Assembly: GCA_965601485.1 (NCBI GenBank)
Contig: OZ271846.1
Span: 930,001-994,000 of the forward strand
Source of the DNA: Methylotenera_A aquatica
GTDB lineage: Bacteria; Pseudomonadota; Gammaproteobacteria; Burkholderiales; Methylophilaceae
Direction of reading: 5' to 3'
DNA length: 64,000 nucleotides
Shown here one piece after another: positions 9,500-17,208 of the stretch. Below the pieces are notes generated by a model, which was not told the DNA's origin, ran no database searches, and saw only the letters and a list, made by a program, of their open reading frames with translations. Position 1 is the stretch's first letter. Every line of letters begins with the position of its first letter. Made by a program: the position numbers and the translations under genes.

Positions 9500-9994
9500 A
9501 TGACTAGCTTCGATTACACCGTACTTATCATTATTGGTGCTTGCATCATCATGAGTATGATGCGTGGTGCGATGCGTGAAATGCTGTCAATTGTTGGTTG
9601 GTTAGCCGCACTTTATGTGGCAAAAACCTACTCTACTCAATTAGTCCCTTTGTTACCACAAGATATTCCCACCGATTCGTTAAGCTTATTGGCTGCATTT
9701 TTAATCTTGTTTTTAGGGGTGTTATTGGTGTTTAGTTTGCTATCTATTGCACTCTCCAGTATTTTGAAAAAAATTGGTTTGAGTTGGCTAAATCGATTTT
9801 TTGGCGCACTATTTGGATTTGCAAAAGGGCTTTTAATTGTCTTTATTTTAGTTTTTTTAGCAGGTTTAACTAGTATTCCTAAAGATATAAATTGGACAAA
9901 CGCTATGTTTAGTTCGCCGTTAGAGGCCTTGGTGAAGATGGCATTACCTTTTATTATGCCCCAAAAAGTAGTTCAATACGTTAAGTATGATTAG
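9500..9994 (+). CDS. cvpA: CvpA family inner-membrane protein
   Basis: 164-residue protein with four predicted membrane helices (about residues 4-22, 28-46, 60-85 and 98-120). It matches the CvpA (colicin V production) family in length and in the conserved start FDYTVLIIIGACIIMSMMRG and middle GALFGFAKGLLIV. The exact biochemical role is unresolved; in enterobacteria it is linked to colicin V export and envelope stress. It precedes purF, the usual linkage. Confidence 0.93.
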   Translation: MTSFDYTVLIIIGACIIMSMMRGAMREMLSIVGWLAALYVAKTYSTQLVPLLPQDIPTDSLSLLAAFLILFLGVLLVFSLLSIALSSILKKIGLSWLNRFFGALFGFAKGLLIVFILVFLAGLTSIPKDINWTNAMFSSPLEALVKMALPFIMPQKVVQYVKYD

Positions 9995-10072
9995 ATGTAG
10001 TAAAGTTCATCTAGTAAGCGTTTAGAAGTTTATCGTTGTAGTTAAAATCTGTTTGTTTTAGGGAATTCAAAT

Positions 10073-11620
10073 ATGTGCGGAATCTTAGGCATTGTCGGCA
10101 AAAACCCAGTCAATCAGTTATTGTATGATGGCCTATTGGTACTACAACATCGCGGACAGGACGCTGCGGGTATTGTTACCTGCGATGGAAATACTTTTTT
10201 TATGCACAAAAACAACGGCTTGGTGAAGGATGTATTTCAAACACGTCATATGCGTAGCCTAGTAGGTAATGCTGGAATAGCTCATGTGCGCTATCCAACA
10301 GCAGGTTCTTCAAGTGCTGCAGAAGCGCAGCCATTTTATGTGAATTCCCCTTTTGGCATCGTGCTAGGGCATAACGGTAACCTGACCAATTCTGAACAAT
10401 TAAAATCAGAAATGTTTCGTCAAGATTTACGCCATATCAACACCAACTCAGACTCTGAAGTGCTATTAAATGTATTAGCACACGAAATTGAAAAAACATC
10501 GCACAATGCCGTATTAAATACCGATATGGCATTTGATGCGGTTTCAGGCGTACACAAACGCTGTAAGGGGGCTTATGCTGTAGTTGCGATGATTGCTAAC
10601 TTTGGTTTACTAGCGTTTCGAGATCCAAATGGTATCCGCCCATTGGTTATTGGTAAATTAGATACCGATAAAGGTACTGAGTATATTGTGGCGTCTGAAA
10701 GTGTTGCACTAGATGTATTAGGCTTTCAATTGATGCGCGATGTAGAGCCAGGAGAAGCTGTATTTATTGATATGGACGGCAATTTGTTTAGCCGCCAATG
10801 TGCAGAGGCGCCAACTTTAACACCTTGTATTTTTGAGTACGTGTATTTAGCGCGACCAGATTCTGTGATTGATGGTGTTTCGGTTTATCAAACCCGTTTA
10901 GATATGGGTACAACGCTGGCTGAAAAAATCAAACGTGAATGGAGCAATTTAAAAATAGACGTGGTGATTCCGATTCCTGATACTAGTCGCCCAAGTGCTT
11001 TGCAAGTAGGTATCTCGTTAGGCTTAGACTACCGCGAAGGCTTTATTAAAAATCGATATATCGGCCGCACTTTTATTATGCCAGGCCAAGCATTGCGCAA
11101 AAAATCGGTGCGTCAAAAACTAAACCCAATAGGCATTGAGTTTAAAGGTAAAAATGTGCTGTTGGTAGATGATTCCATCGTACGCGGCACAACTTCACAG
11201 CAAATTGTACAAATGGCGCGCGATGCAGGTGCCAATAAAGTGTATTTTGCCTCTGCCGCGCCGCCAGTGCGCTTTCCAAACGTATATGGTATTGATATGC
11301 CAAGCCGAGATGAGCTATTAGCCACTGGTCGCACCGATGAGCAAATTTGCCAAGAAATTGGCGCTGATGCGCTGATTTATCAGGATTTAGATGCATTGGT
11401 TTGGGTGATTGCTAAATCCAATACTAAAATGCGTGTATTTGACTGCAGTTGTTTTGATGGTAAATATGTGACGGGTGATGTAGATGCCGCTTATTTAAAT
11501 CGAATCGAATCGGCACGTGGCGATTTTAACAAAAAGCAAAAACCCAGTAATTCTAGCACTCAGCTTGATTTGAATTTAATTGATGCTGAAGAGGATGAAG
11601 CGGTAGAGCAAGTTTCATAA
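10073..11620 (+). CDS. purF: Amidophosphoribosyltransferase
   Basis: First committed step of purine synthesis: PRPP plus glutamine to 5-phosphoribosylamine. The N-terminal nucleophile Cys directly follows the start Met (MCGILGIVGK), with RYPTAGSS and HNGNLTN in the glutaminase domain. The C-terminal phosphoribosyltransferase carries the PRPP loop VLLVDDSIVRGTTS (about residues 362-375). It is 515 residues with an acidic tail. A cvpA-purF order with metZ downstream is common in Betaproteobacteria. Confidence 0.97.
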   Translation: MCGILGIVGKNPVNQLLYDGLLVLQHRGQDAAGIVTCDGNTFFMHKNNGLVKDVFQTRHMRSLVGNAGIAHVRYPTAGSSSAAEAQPFYVNSPFGIVLGHNGNLTNSEQLKSEMFRQDLRHINTNSDSEVLLNVLAHEIEKTSHNAVLNTDMAFDAVSGVHKRCKGAYAVVAMIANFGLLAFRDPNGIRPLVIGKLDTDKGTEYIVASESVALDVLGFQLMRDVEPGEAVFIDMDGNLFSRQCAEAPTLTPCIFEYVYLARPDSVIDGVSVYQTRLDMGTTLAEKIKREWSNLKIDVVIPIPDTSRPSALQVGISLGLDYREGFIKNRYIGRTFIMPGQALRKKSVRQKLNPIGIEFKGKNVLLVDDSIVRGTTSQQIVQMARDAGANKVYFASAAPPVRFPNVYGIDMPSRDELLATGRTDEQICQEIGADALIYQDLDALVWVIAKSNTKMRVFDCSCFDGKYVTGDVDAAYLNRIESARGDFNKKQKPSNSSTQLDLNLIDAEEDEAVEQVS

Positions 11621-11997
11621 AATAGAATACAACTGTAAATATTTAAATGGGATTAATTATATATTTGCCTATTAATTTTTTGATTTTAGACAATATTAAA
11701 AATAAGAATGTATCCGTTTAATAAAATATACCTCACAAGTTTAAAAAGCAAGATATGCATCCTGTTATTCATTGCATTTCACTGCATATCACCCCCAACA
11801 GGTAAGCAATTTGTTCGAACGCATGGAACATTAAAACATACTGAAAATCTTTCTGAGTGTTTATTAAGGTTGGTGCTTTTAGTGAGATTAGATATGCAAC
11901 AAAATGCTATGCTAAAGATAATGTTTGTTTAAATTTATTAATACAAGTAGTCTGAACAAACCTGTTGACAGGCTCTTTTAAAAGGAGTCTAATGAAA

Positions 11998-12079
11998 TTG
12001 CGCTGATTTGAGTGGCCAACTTTAAACAAAGCCTTACTCAGCTTGCGAGCGCATAATAAATTCTGCTAAAGCGAGAGCC
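11998..12079 (+). promoter_or_regulatory. SAM-II-type riboswitch upstream of metZ
   Basis: The leader of metZ contains the landmark pieces of the SAM-II (SAM-alpha) aptamer in order. P1 pairs TGCGCT (11999-12004) with AGCGCA (12048-12053). GATTTG follows P1, then CTTGC (12042-12046), then ATAATAAATT and GCTAAAGCGAG. CTTGC can pair with GCGAG (12071-12075), one G-T wobble, giving the expected H-type pseudoknot. L1 is enlarged by an extra hairpin: TGAGTGGC with GCC-TT-ACTCA at 12009-12040. An intrinsic terminator follows directly. The 370 bases between purF and this element show nothing else I can support. Confidence 0.85.
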
Positions 12080-12121
12080 AAAACCCGTTTTAGCTTATTA
12101 TTTAGCTAACACGGGTTTTTT
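12080..12121 (+). terminator. Terminator coupled to the SAM-II riboswitch
   Basis: Long hairpin: AAAACCCGT (12080-12088) pairs with ACGGGTTTT (12111-12119), with an inner TTAGCT/AGCTAA stem, followed by T's. It lies between the aptamer and metZ, suggesting transcriptional control by SAM. It starts immediately after the pseudoknot strand, so ligand binding could affect its folding; how is not evident. Confidence 0.8.
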
Positions 12122-12162
12122 AATGCCCAAATATCAGCTTAAATACAAAAGTGATGTGACAT

Positions 12163-13344
12163 ATGAGTTTAAATAAAACCTATCATCCAGAGACATTAAG
12201 CTTGCGAGCTGGAACCGAAACGACTGAGTTTGGTGAAAATTCTGAGGCAATATTTCTAAATTCCAGCTTTAAGTTTAAAAATTCAGCACAAGCAGCAGCG
12301 CGCTTTGGCGGAACAGAGCCAGGTAATATTTACTCACGATTTACCAACCCAACGGTTACCATGTTTCAAAATAAACTTGCTGCATTAGAAGGTGCAGAAC
12401 AGTGCGTTGCCACATCTAGCGGAATGTCAGCCATTTTGGCTTGTGTGATGGGTTTGTGCAACGCTGGCGACCATGTAGTGGCGTCACGTAGTGTGTTTGG
12501 CACAACCGTGCAATTGTTCGGAAATATTCTCAAACGTTGGGGTTTAGAAGTCACTTTTGTGTCGCTGACCAATCCGAGTGAATGGCAGGCAGCTATTACG
12601 CCAAAAACCAAATTGTTTTTTGTTGAAACACCCTCTAATCCGCTGACTGAGGTATGCGATATTAAAGTACTGGCGGGTATTGCGCATGAGGCCAACGCAT
12701 ATTTGGTGGTAGATAATTGCTTTTGCACGCCCGCGATTCAAAAACCACTGGATTTAGGTGCCGATATTATTATTCATTCTGCCACTAAGTATATTGACGG
12801 GCAGGGCAGATGTTTGGGTGGTGCCGTGTTAGGCAGTAAAACCTTAATGGAGCCTGTGTATGGATTTTTGCGTACAGCGGGCGTCACTATGAGCGCCTTC
12901 AATGCATGGGTGTTTTTAAAAGGATTAGAAACGTTGCATATCCGTATGGAAGCACATTCACGCAAGGCCTTTGAGTTAGCAACATGGTTAGAAACGCAAC
13001 CGCAAGTAGCGCGTGTTTATTACCCTGGATTAGCCTCACATCCACAGTATGCTTTAGCGTCGCAGCAGCAAGTTAGTGGTGGCGGTATTGTCAGCTTTGA
13101 AGTGAAGCCCAAATCAAATCAGACCAAGCAAGAGGCGGCATGGGAGCTAATTGATGCAACAGAGCTGATTTCAATTACAGCCAACTTAGGTGATGCAAAA
13201 AGTACCATTACACACCCTGCCACAACAACACATAGCCGCATTACTGCTGAGGCTAGATTAGAGGTTGGTATTAGCGATAATTTAATCAGAATAGCTGTAG
13301 GATTAGAGCATGTAGACGATTTAAAAGCCGATTTGCGTTTTTAA
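12163..13344 (+). CDS. metZ: O-succinylhomoserine sulfhydrylase
   Basis: PLP enzyme of the Cys/Met metabolism family that converts O-succinylhomoserine and sulfide directly to homocysteine in methionine synthesis. It has 393 residues, with HSATKYIDGQGR carrying the PLP lysine and the substrate region SNPLTEVCDI. The C-terminal SLGDAKST-type loop reads NLGDAKSTITHPATTTH. The presence of a SAM-II-type riboswitch in its leader supports a methionine role. Whether it uses the succinyl or the acetyl ester cannot be told from sequence alone. Confidence 0.93.
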   Translation: MSLNKTYHPETLSLRAGTETTEFGENSEAIFLNSSFKFKNSAQAAARFGGTEPGNIYSRFTNPTVTMFQNKLAALEGAEQCVATSSGMSAILACVMGLCNAGDHVVASRSVFGTTVQLFGNILKRWGLEVTFVSLTNPSEWQAAITPKTKLFFVETPSNPLTEVCDIKVLAGIAHEANAYLVVDNCFCTPAIQKPLDLGADIIIHSATKYIDGQGRCLGGAVLGSKTLMEPVYGFLRTAGVTMSAFNAWVFLKGLETLHIRMEAHSRKAFELATWLETQPQVARVYYPGLASHPQYALASQQQVSGGGIVSFEVKPKSNQTKQEAAWELIDATELISITANLGDAKSTITHPATTTHSRITAEARLEVGISDNLIRIAVGLEHVDDLKADLRF

Positions 13345-13634
13345 TGGATGTCTTCATTTAGTGGATTTAAACTAGGCGATAATGGACTCTATGATCTAGA
13401 ACATGATTTAAATTCGTTTATTTCAAACCTAGTATATGATATATTTGAAGTTTAATTTTATATACTCATAACATTAAATCTTGCCTAAAAATAAGACTTG
13501 TTTAAATTCAACTTAGATTTAAATAAAATTTTATTAAAACTGAATTTATACTTTTTAAGTCGTAGCTTTATTAACTTTTTAACTATTAATCGTTGCTTGA
13601 ATAATTTAGGTGACACTTTTACAGGAATTGCAAC

Positions 13635-14939
13635 ATGGCAGCATCGCTCGAAAAAATCAGTAACCTGGAACGTCGCATAACAGTTAAAGTTCCTTTGGCA
13701 CCGCTTGAAGGCCAGATTAAACAAAAACTTACTCAAATCTCACGCACCGCTAAATTTTCTGGTTTTAGACCTGGTAAAGCGCCAATTGGCTTGGTAAATC
13801 AACATTATGGTGATCAAGTGCGCGATGAGGTATATTCGCAAGCGGTTGAAACAAGTTTCGGTAATGCTGTAGAAGAAAACAGGTTGCGTGTTGCAGGTTT
13901 TCCAAATATTGAACATAAACCCTTTGCTGAAGCAGCAACAGATTTTGAATACACCGCTACTTTTGAAGTGTTTCCCGAAGTAAAGCTAAACGACTTAAGC
14001 AAGCTTAAAATCGAAAAGCCAACTTTGGAAGTATCAGAAGCGGATGTTAAAAAAACATTAGAAGTGCTGGTTAAACAACGCGTCACTTTTGAGCCAGTAA
14101 AACGCGCTTCAAAAAAAGGCGATCAAATTAATGTGGTGCTGATTGCTAGCATTGATGGTCAGCAAGTTGAGAGCACAAGCGAAACAGGAATTGATTTAGT
14201 TTTAGGCGAGCCAGGTCGAATTGCCGAATTTGATGAACATTTAGCTGGCGGTAAAAAAGGCGCCACTAAAGTGTTTGAAATAAGCTACCCAGCAGACCAT
14301 AACCCAGCGCAATTAGCAGGTAAAACAGTAAGTTACGCGGTTACTTACAATCAAGTTTCGCAGCCTGTATTGCCAAAAATTGATGCCGATTTTGCAAAAA
14401 GTTTAGGCATCGATGACGGCGACGTTAAAAAAATGCAAGCCGAAATCAAATCAAGTTTAGAGCAAGAAGTCGAAAAGCGCCTGAAAGCGCGCGTTAAAGA
14501 GCAAGTTTTCCAAGCTTTAGTGGCTGATTCAGCGATTGAAACACCAAAATCACTGGTGAATGCTGAGATTAATCGCATGATGCAACAAACAGCTCAAAAC
14601 CTTCAGCAGCGTGGCATGGACCCGAAAGCGATTAAATTAGAGCCAGCTATGTTTGAAGAACAAGCTAAACGCAGCACTGCATTACGCCTAATTTTAAGTG
14701 AACTGGTTAACAATAACAATTTACAAGCGTCAGCTGACCAAGTACGTGCAATGGTTGATATATTTGCACAAAGTTTTGAAAAGCCAAGTGAATTAGTGAG
14801 CTGGTACTATGCTGATGTAAAGCGCTTAGATGAGCCAGCCGCATTAGCTACAGAGGAAAATGTGGTGAACTGGGTGTTAGATAAAGCAAAAGTGACGGCC
14901 AAAAAAATCAAGTTTGATGAATTAATGGCTGGTCAATAG
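13635..14939 (+). CDS. tig: Trigger factor (ribosome-associated chaperone / peptidyl-prolyl isomerase)
   Basis: Ribosome-binding chaperone for nascent chains. The N-terminal ribosome-docking signature is present (FSGFRPGKAPIGLV, about residues 43-56; canonical GFRxGKxP). A central FKBP-type domain follows (about 160-245: KKGDQINVVLIASIDGQ), then a helical C-terminal chaperone domain. Length is 434 residues, normal. The order tig-clpP-clpX-lon-hup is the classic protein-quality block. The 290-base gap upstream is very A+T-rich; no definite promoter was identified in it. Confidence 0.97.
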   Translation: MAASLEKISNLERRITVKVPLAPLEGQIKQKLTQISRTAKFSGFRPGKAPIGLVNQHYGDQVRDEVYSQAVETSFGNAVEENRLRVAGFPNIEHKPFAEAATDFEYTATFEVFPEVKLNDLSKLKIEKPTLEVSEADVKKTLEVLVKQRVTFEPVKRASKKGDQINVVLIASIDGQQVESTSETGIDLVLGEPGRIAEFDEHLAGGKKGATKVFEISYPADHNPAQLAGKTVSYAVTYNQVSQPVLPKIDADFAKSLGIDDGDVKKMQAEIKSSLEQEVEKRLKARVKEQVFQALVADSAIETPKSLVNAEINRMMQQTAQNLQQRGMDPKAIKLEPAMFEEQAKRSTALRLILSELVNNNNLQASADQVRAMVDIFAQSFEKPSELVSWYYADVKRLDEPAALATEENVVNWVLDKAKVTAKKIKFDELMAGQ

Positions 14940-14981
14940 ATCTTACTAGTAATAGCGTTTAAATTAGGATTAGCAAACAGT

Positions 14982-15653
14982 ATGTTCAATAATATAAGTG
15001 ATTTTAATGTAAATTCAAGTTACAGCATGAATACTATCAACAAAAAAGAGCCGCAAGGTTTGGGTTTAATCCCAATGGTAGTAGAACAAAGCGGTCGTGG
15101 TGAACGTTCGTATGATATTTATTCGCGCTTATTAAAAGAACGCGTCATCTTTTTGGTTGGTCCTGTTAATGATATGACGGCCAATTTAGTGGTGGCTCAA
15201 TTGCTATTCCTAGAAGCGGAAAATCCAGATAAAGACATTTCTTTATATATCAATTCACCAGGCGGATCGGTAACGGCAGGTATGTCGATCTATGACACCA
15301 TGCAGTTTATTAAACCCGATGTAAGCACCCTTTGTATTGGTCAGGCGGCTAGTATGGGTGCATTTTTATTGGCGGCTGGCGCGAAAGGCAAGCGCTTTAG
15401 TTTACCCAATTCACGTGTAATGATTCATCAGCCATCAGGTGGTTTTCAAGGACAATCGACTGATATTGAGATACACGCAAAAGAAATCTTATATTTGCGT
15501 GGCAAATTAAATGCCATATTGGCACATCACACAGGTAAAACGGCCAAAGAAATAGACCGTGATACGGAACGTGATAACTTTATGAGTGCAGAACAATCGG
15601 TTGAATATGGCATGATTGATAAAGTGATTGAAACGCGCGCACCAGCTGTTTAA
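14982..15653 (+). CDS. clpP: ATP-dependent Clp protease proteolytic subunit
   Basis: Serine protease that forms the tetradecameric chamber used by ClpX and ClpA. The catalytic Ser is in GQAASMGAFLL, His in VMIHQPSGG, and the Asp in DRDTERDNFM. The first ATG gives 223 residues; an internal ATG at 15027 (MNTINKKEPQGLG) gives 208, closer to the typical length, so the extra N-terminal 15 residues may be untranslated or part of a propeptide. clpX follows after 56 bases. Confidence 0.95.
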   Translation: MFNNISDFNVNSSYSMNTINKKEPQGLGLIPMVVEQSGRGERSYDIYSRLLKERVIFLVGPVNDMTANLVVAQLLFLEAENPDKDISLYINSPGGSVTAGMSIYDTMQFIKPDVSTLCIGQAASMGAFLLAAGAKGKRFSLPNSRVMIHQPSGGFQGQSTDIEIHAKEILYLRGKLNAILAHHTGKTAKEIDRDTERDNFMSAEQSVEYGMIDKVIETRAPAV

Positions 15654-15709
15654 AGCATTATTGTTGTATTTATTTAAAAGTAGTCAGATAGTTGGGTTAA
15701 GGATGTTGA

Positions 15710-16993
15710 ATGGCGACTAAAGCCGAAGGTGAAAAGTTACTGTATTGCTCTTTTTGCGGCAAAAGCCAGCACGAAGTTAAAAAGCTGATTGCAGGCCCGT
15801 CTGTATTTATATGCGATGAATGCGTTGATTTATGCAACGACATTATTAAAGAAGAAGTTAAAAGTTTAAGCGATATTAAATCGACAGATAAGTCGTTGCC
15901 TACGCCGCAAGAAATCTGCGCGATTTTAGATCAGTATGTTATTGGTCAAACCCAAGCTAAGAAAAATCTTTCTGTGGCGGTTTATAACCATTACAAGCGA
16001 CTTGGTCATAATCACATATCACAAAATACAGTGAAAGATGATGTTGAAATTCAGAAAAGTAATATTTTACTGATTGGCCCAACAGGTTCAGGCAAGACTT
16101 TATTGGCGCAAACATTGGCACGCATGCTAGATGTGCCATTTGTGATGGCTGATGCTACTACCTTAACTGAAGCTGGCTATGTGGGCGAAGATGTTGAAAA
16201 CATTATGCAAAAACTATTGCAAAAATGTGACTACGATGTTGAAAAAGCACAACGTGGAATTGTGTACATTGATGAAGTAGATAAGATTTCACGTAAATCT
16301 GACAATCCTTCTATTACTCGTGACGTATCGGGTGAGGGTGTTCAGCAAGCGTTATTGAAATTGATTGAAGGTACGATTGCTTCTGTACCGCCACAAGGTG
16401 GTCGTAAGCATCCAAACCAAGAATTTGTGCAATTAGATACTACCAATATTCTGTTTATTTGCGGTGGCGCATTTGATGGTTTAGATAAAGTCATCCGTAG
16501 ACGCTCCGAAAAAGGCGGCATTGGCTTTGGCGCAGAAGTAAAAAGCAAAGACGATATGCGTGAAGTTGGTGCTGTATTGCGCGATGTTGAGCCAGAAGAT
16601 TTAATCAAGTTTGGCTTGATTCCTGAGTTTATCGGCCGCTTGCCTGTGGTTGCAACATTAGAATCATTAGACGAAGCAGCCTTGATGACAATTTTAGTTG
16701 AGCCAAAAAATGCATTAACCAAACAGTATATGAAGCTATTTAAAATGGAAGGTGTAGACCTTGAGTTTAGAGAGTCAGCCTTGCTATTGATAGCCAAAAA
16801 AGCTTTAGAGCGCAAAACTGGGGCACGTGGCTTACGCTCAATCCTAGAGCACTCATTGCTTGAAGTGATGTACGACCTGCCATCGATTGAAAACTTAAGT
16901 AAAGTGGTGATCGATGAAGGCACTATCAAAGGCGAATCACAGCCGCTCATGATTTTTCAAGACGCACCAAAAAAGGCAGAATCAGCCAGCTAA
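15710..16993 (+). CDS. clpX: ATP-dependent Clp protease ATP-binding subunit ClpX
   Basis: AAA+ unfoldase that feeds ClpP. The N-terminal zinc-binding domain is visible as CSFCGKS and CDECVDLC (about residues 12-41). The AAA+ core has Walker A GPTGSGKT, Walker B IVYIDEVDK, the pore loop GYVGEDVE and an IGF-type ClpP-contact loop (GGIGFGAEV). Length is 427 residues. It lies directly after clpP. Confidence 0.98.
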   Translation: MATKAEGEKLLYCSFCGKSQHEVKKLIAGPSVFICDECVDLCNDIIKEEVKSLSDIKSTDKSLPTPQEICAILDQYVIGQTQAKKNLSVAVYNHYKRLGHNHISQNTVKDDVEIQKSNILLIGPTGSGKTLLAQTLARMLDVPFVMADATTLTEAGYVGEDVENIMQKLLQKCDYDVEKAQRGIVYIDEVDKISRKSDNPSITRDVSGEGVQQALLKLIEGTIASVPPQGGRKHPNQEFVQLDTTNILFICGGAFDGLDKVIRRRSEKGGIGFGAEVKSKDDMREVGAVLRDVEPEDLIKFGLIPEFIGRLPVVATLESLDEAALMTILVEPKNALTKQYMKLFKMEGVDLEFRESALLLIAKKALERKTGARGLRSILEHSLLEVMYDLPSIENLSKVVIDEGTIKGESQPLMIFQDAPKKAESAS

Positions 16994-17121
16994 ATGGTGA
17001 GTTGCTGCTATCGTTAATTCCCTTGTGCACGCCACAGGGCTATTGCAAATAAAAATAGGTCGTTTATAGTCATTGATGCATTAATATTAATTGGATGTAA
17101 ACGATTTATTTGATCATCACT

Positions 17122-17150
17122 CTTGAACTATCAAAGTATGTTCCCAACCT
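17122..17150 (+). promoter_or_regulatory. Candidate sigma-32 (RpoH) heat-shock promoter of lon
   Basis: CTTGAA, a 15-base spacer, then CCCAACCT. This resembles the RpoH consensus CTTGAA(A)-N13-17-CCCATnT. It lies about 60 bases before the lon start in the 215-base clpX-lon gap. Prediction from consensus only. Confidence 0.45.
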
Positions 17151-17208
17151 AATAGTATTGGCTGCTTGCCTTATTGATTGTGTGTCTATTCGACCTTGAA
17201 AGTATTCT

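Noticed and set aside
11708..11932. 74-codon open frame between purF and metZ
   Set aside because: No ribosome site, no family resemblance, atypical mix of residues; it lies in the A+T-rich spacer before the riboswitch.
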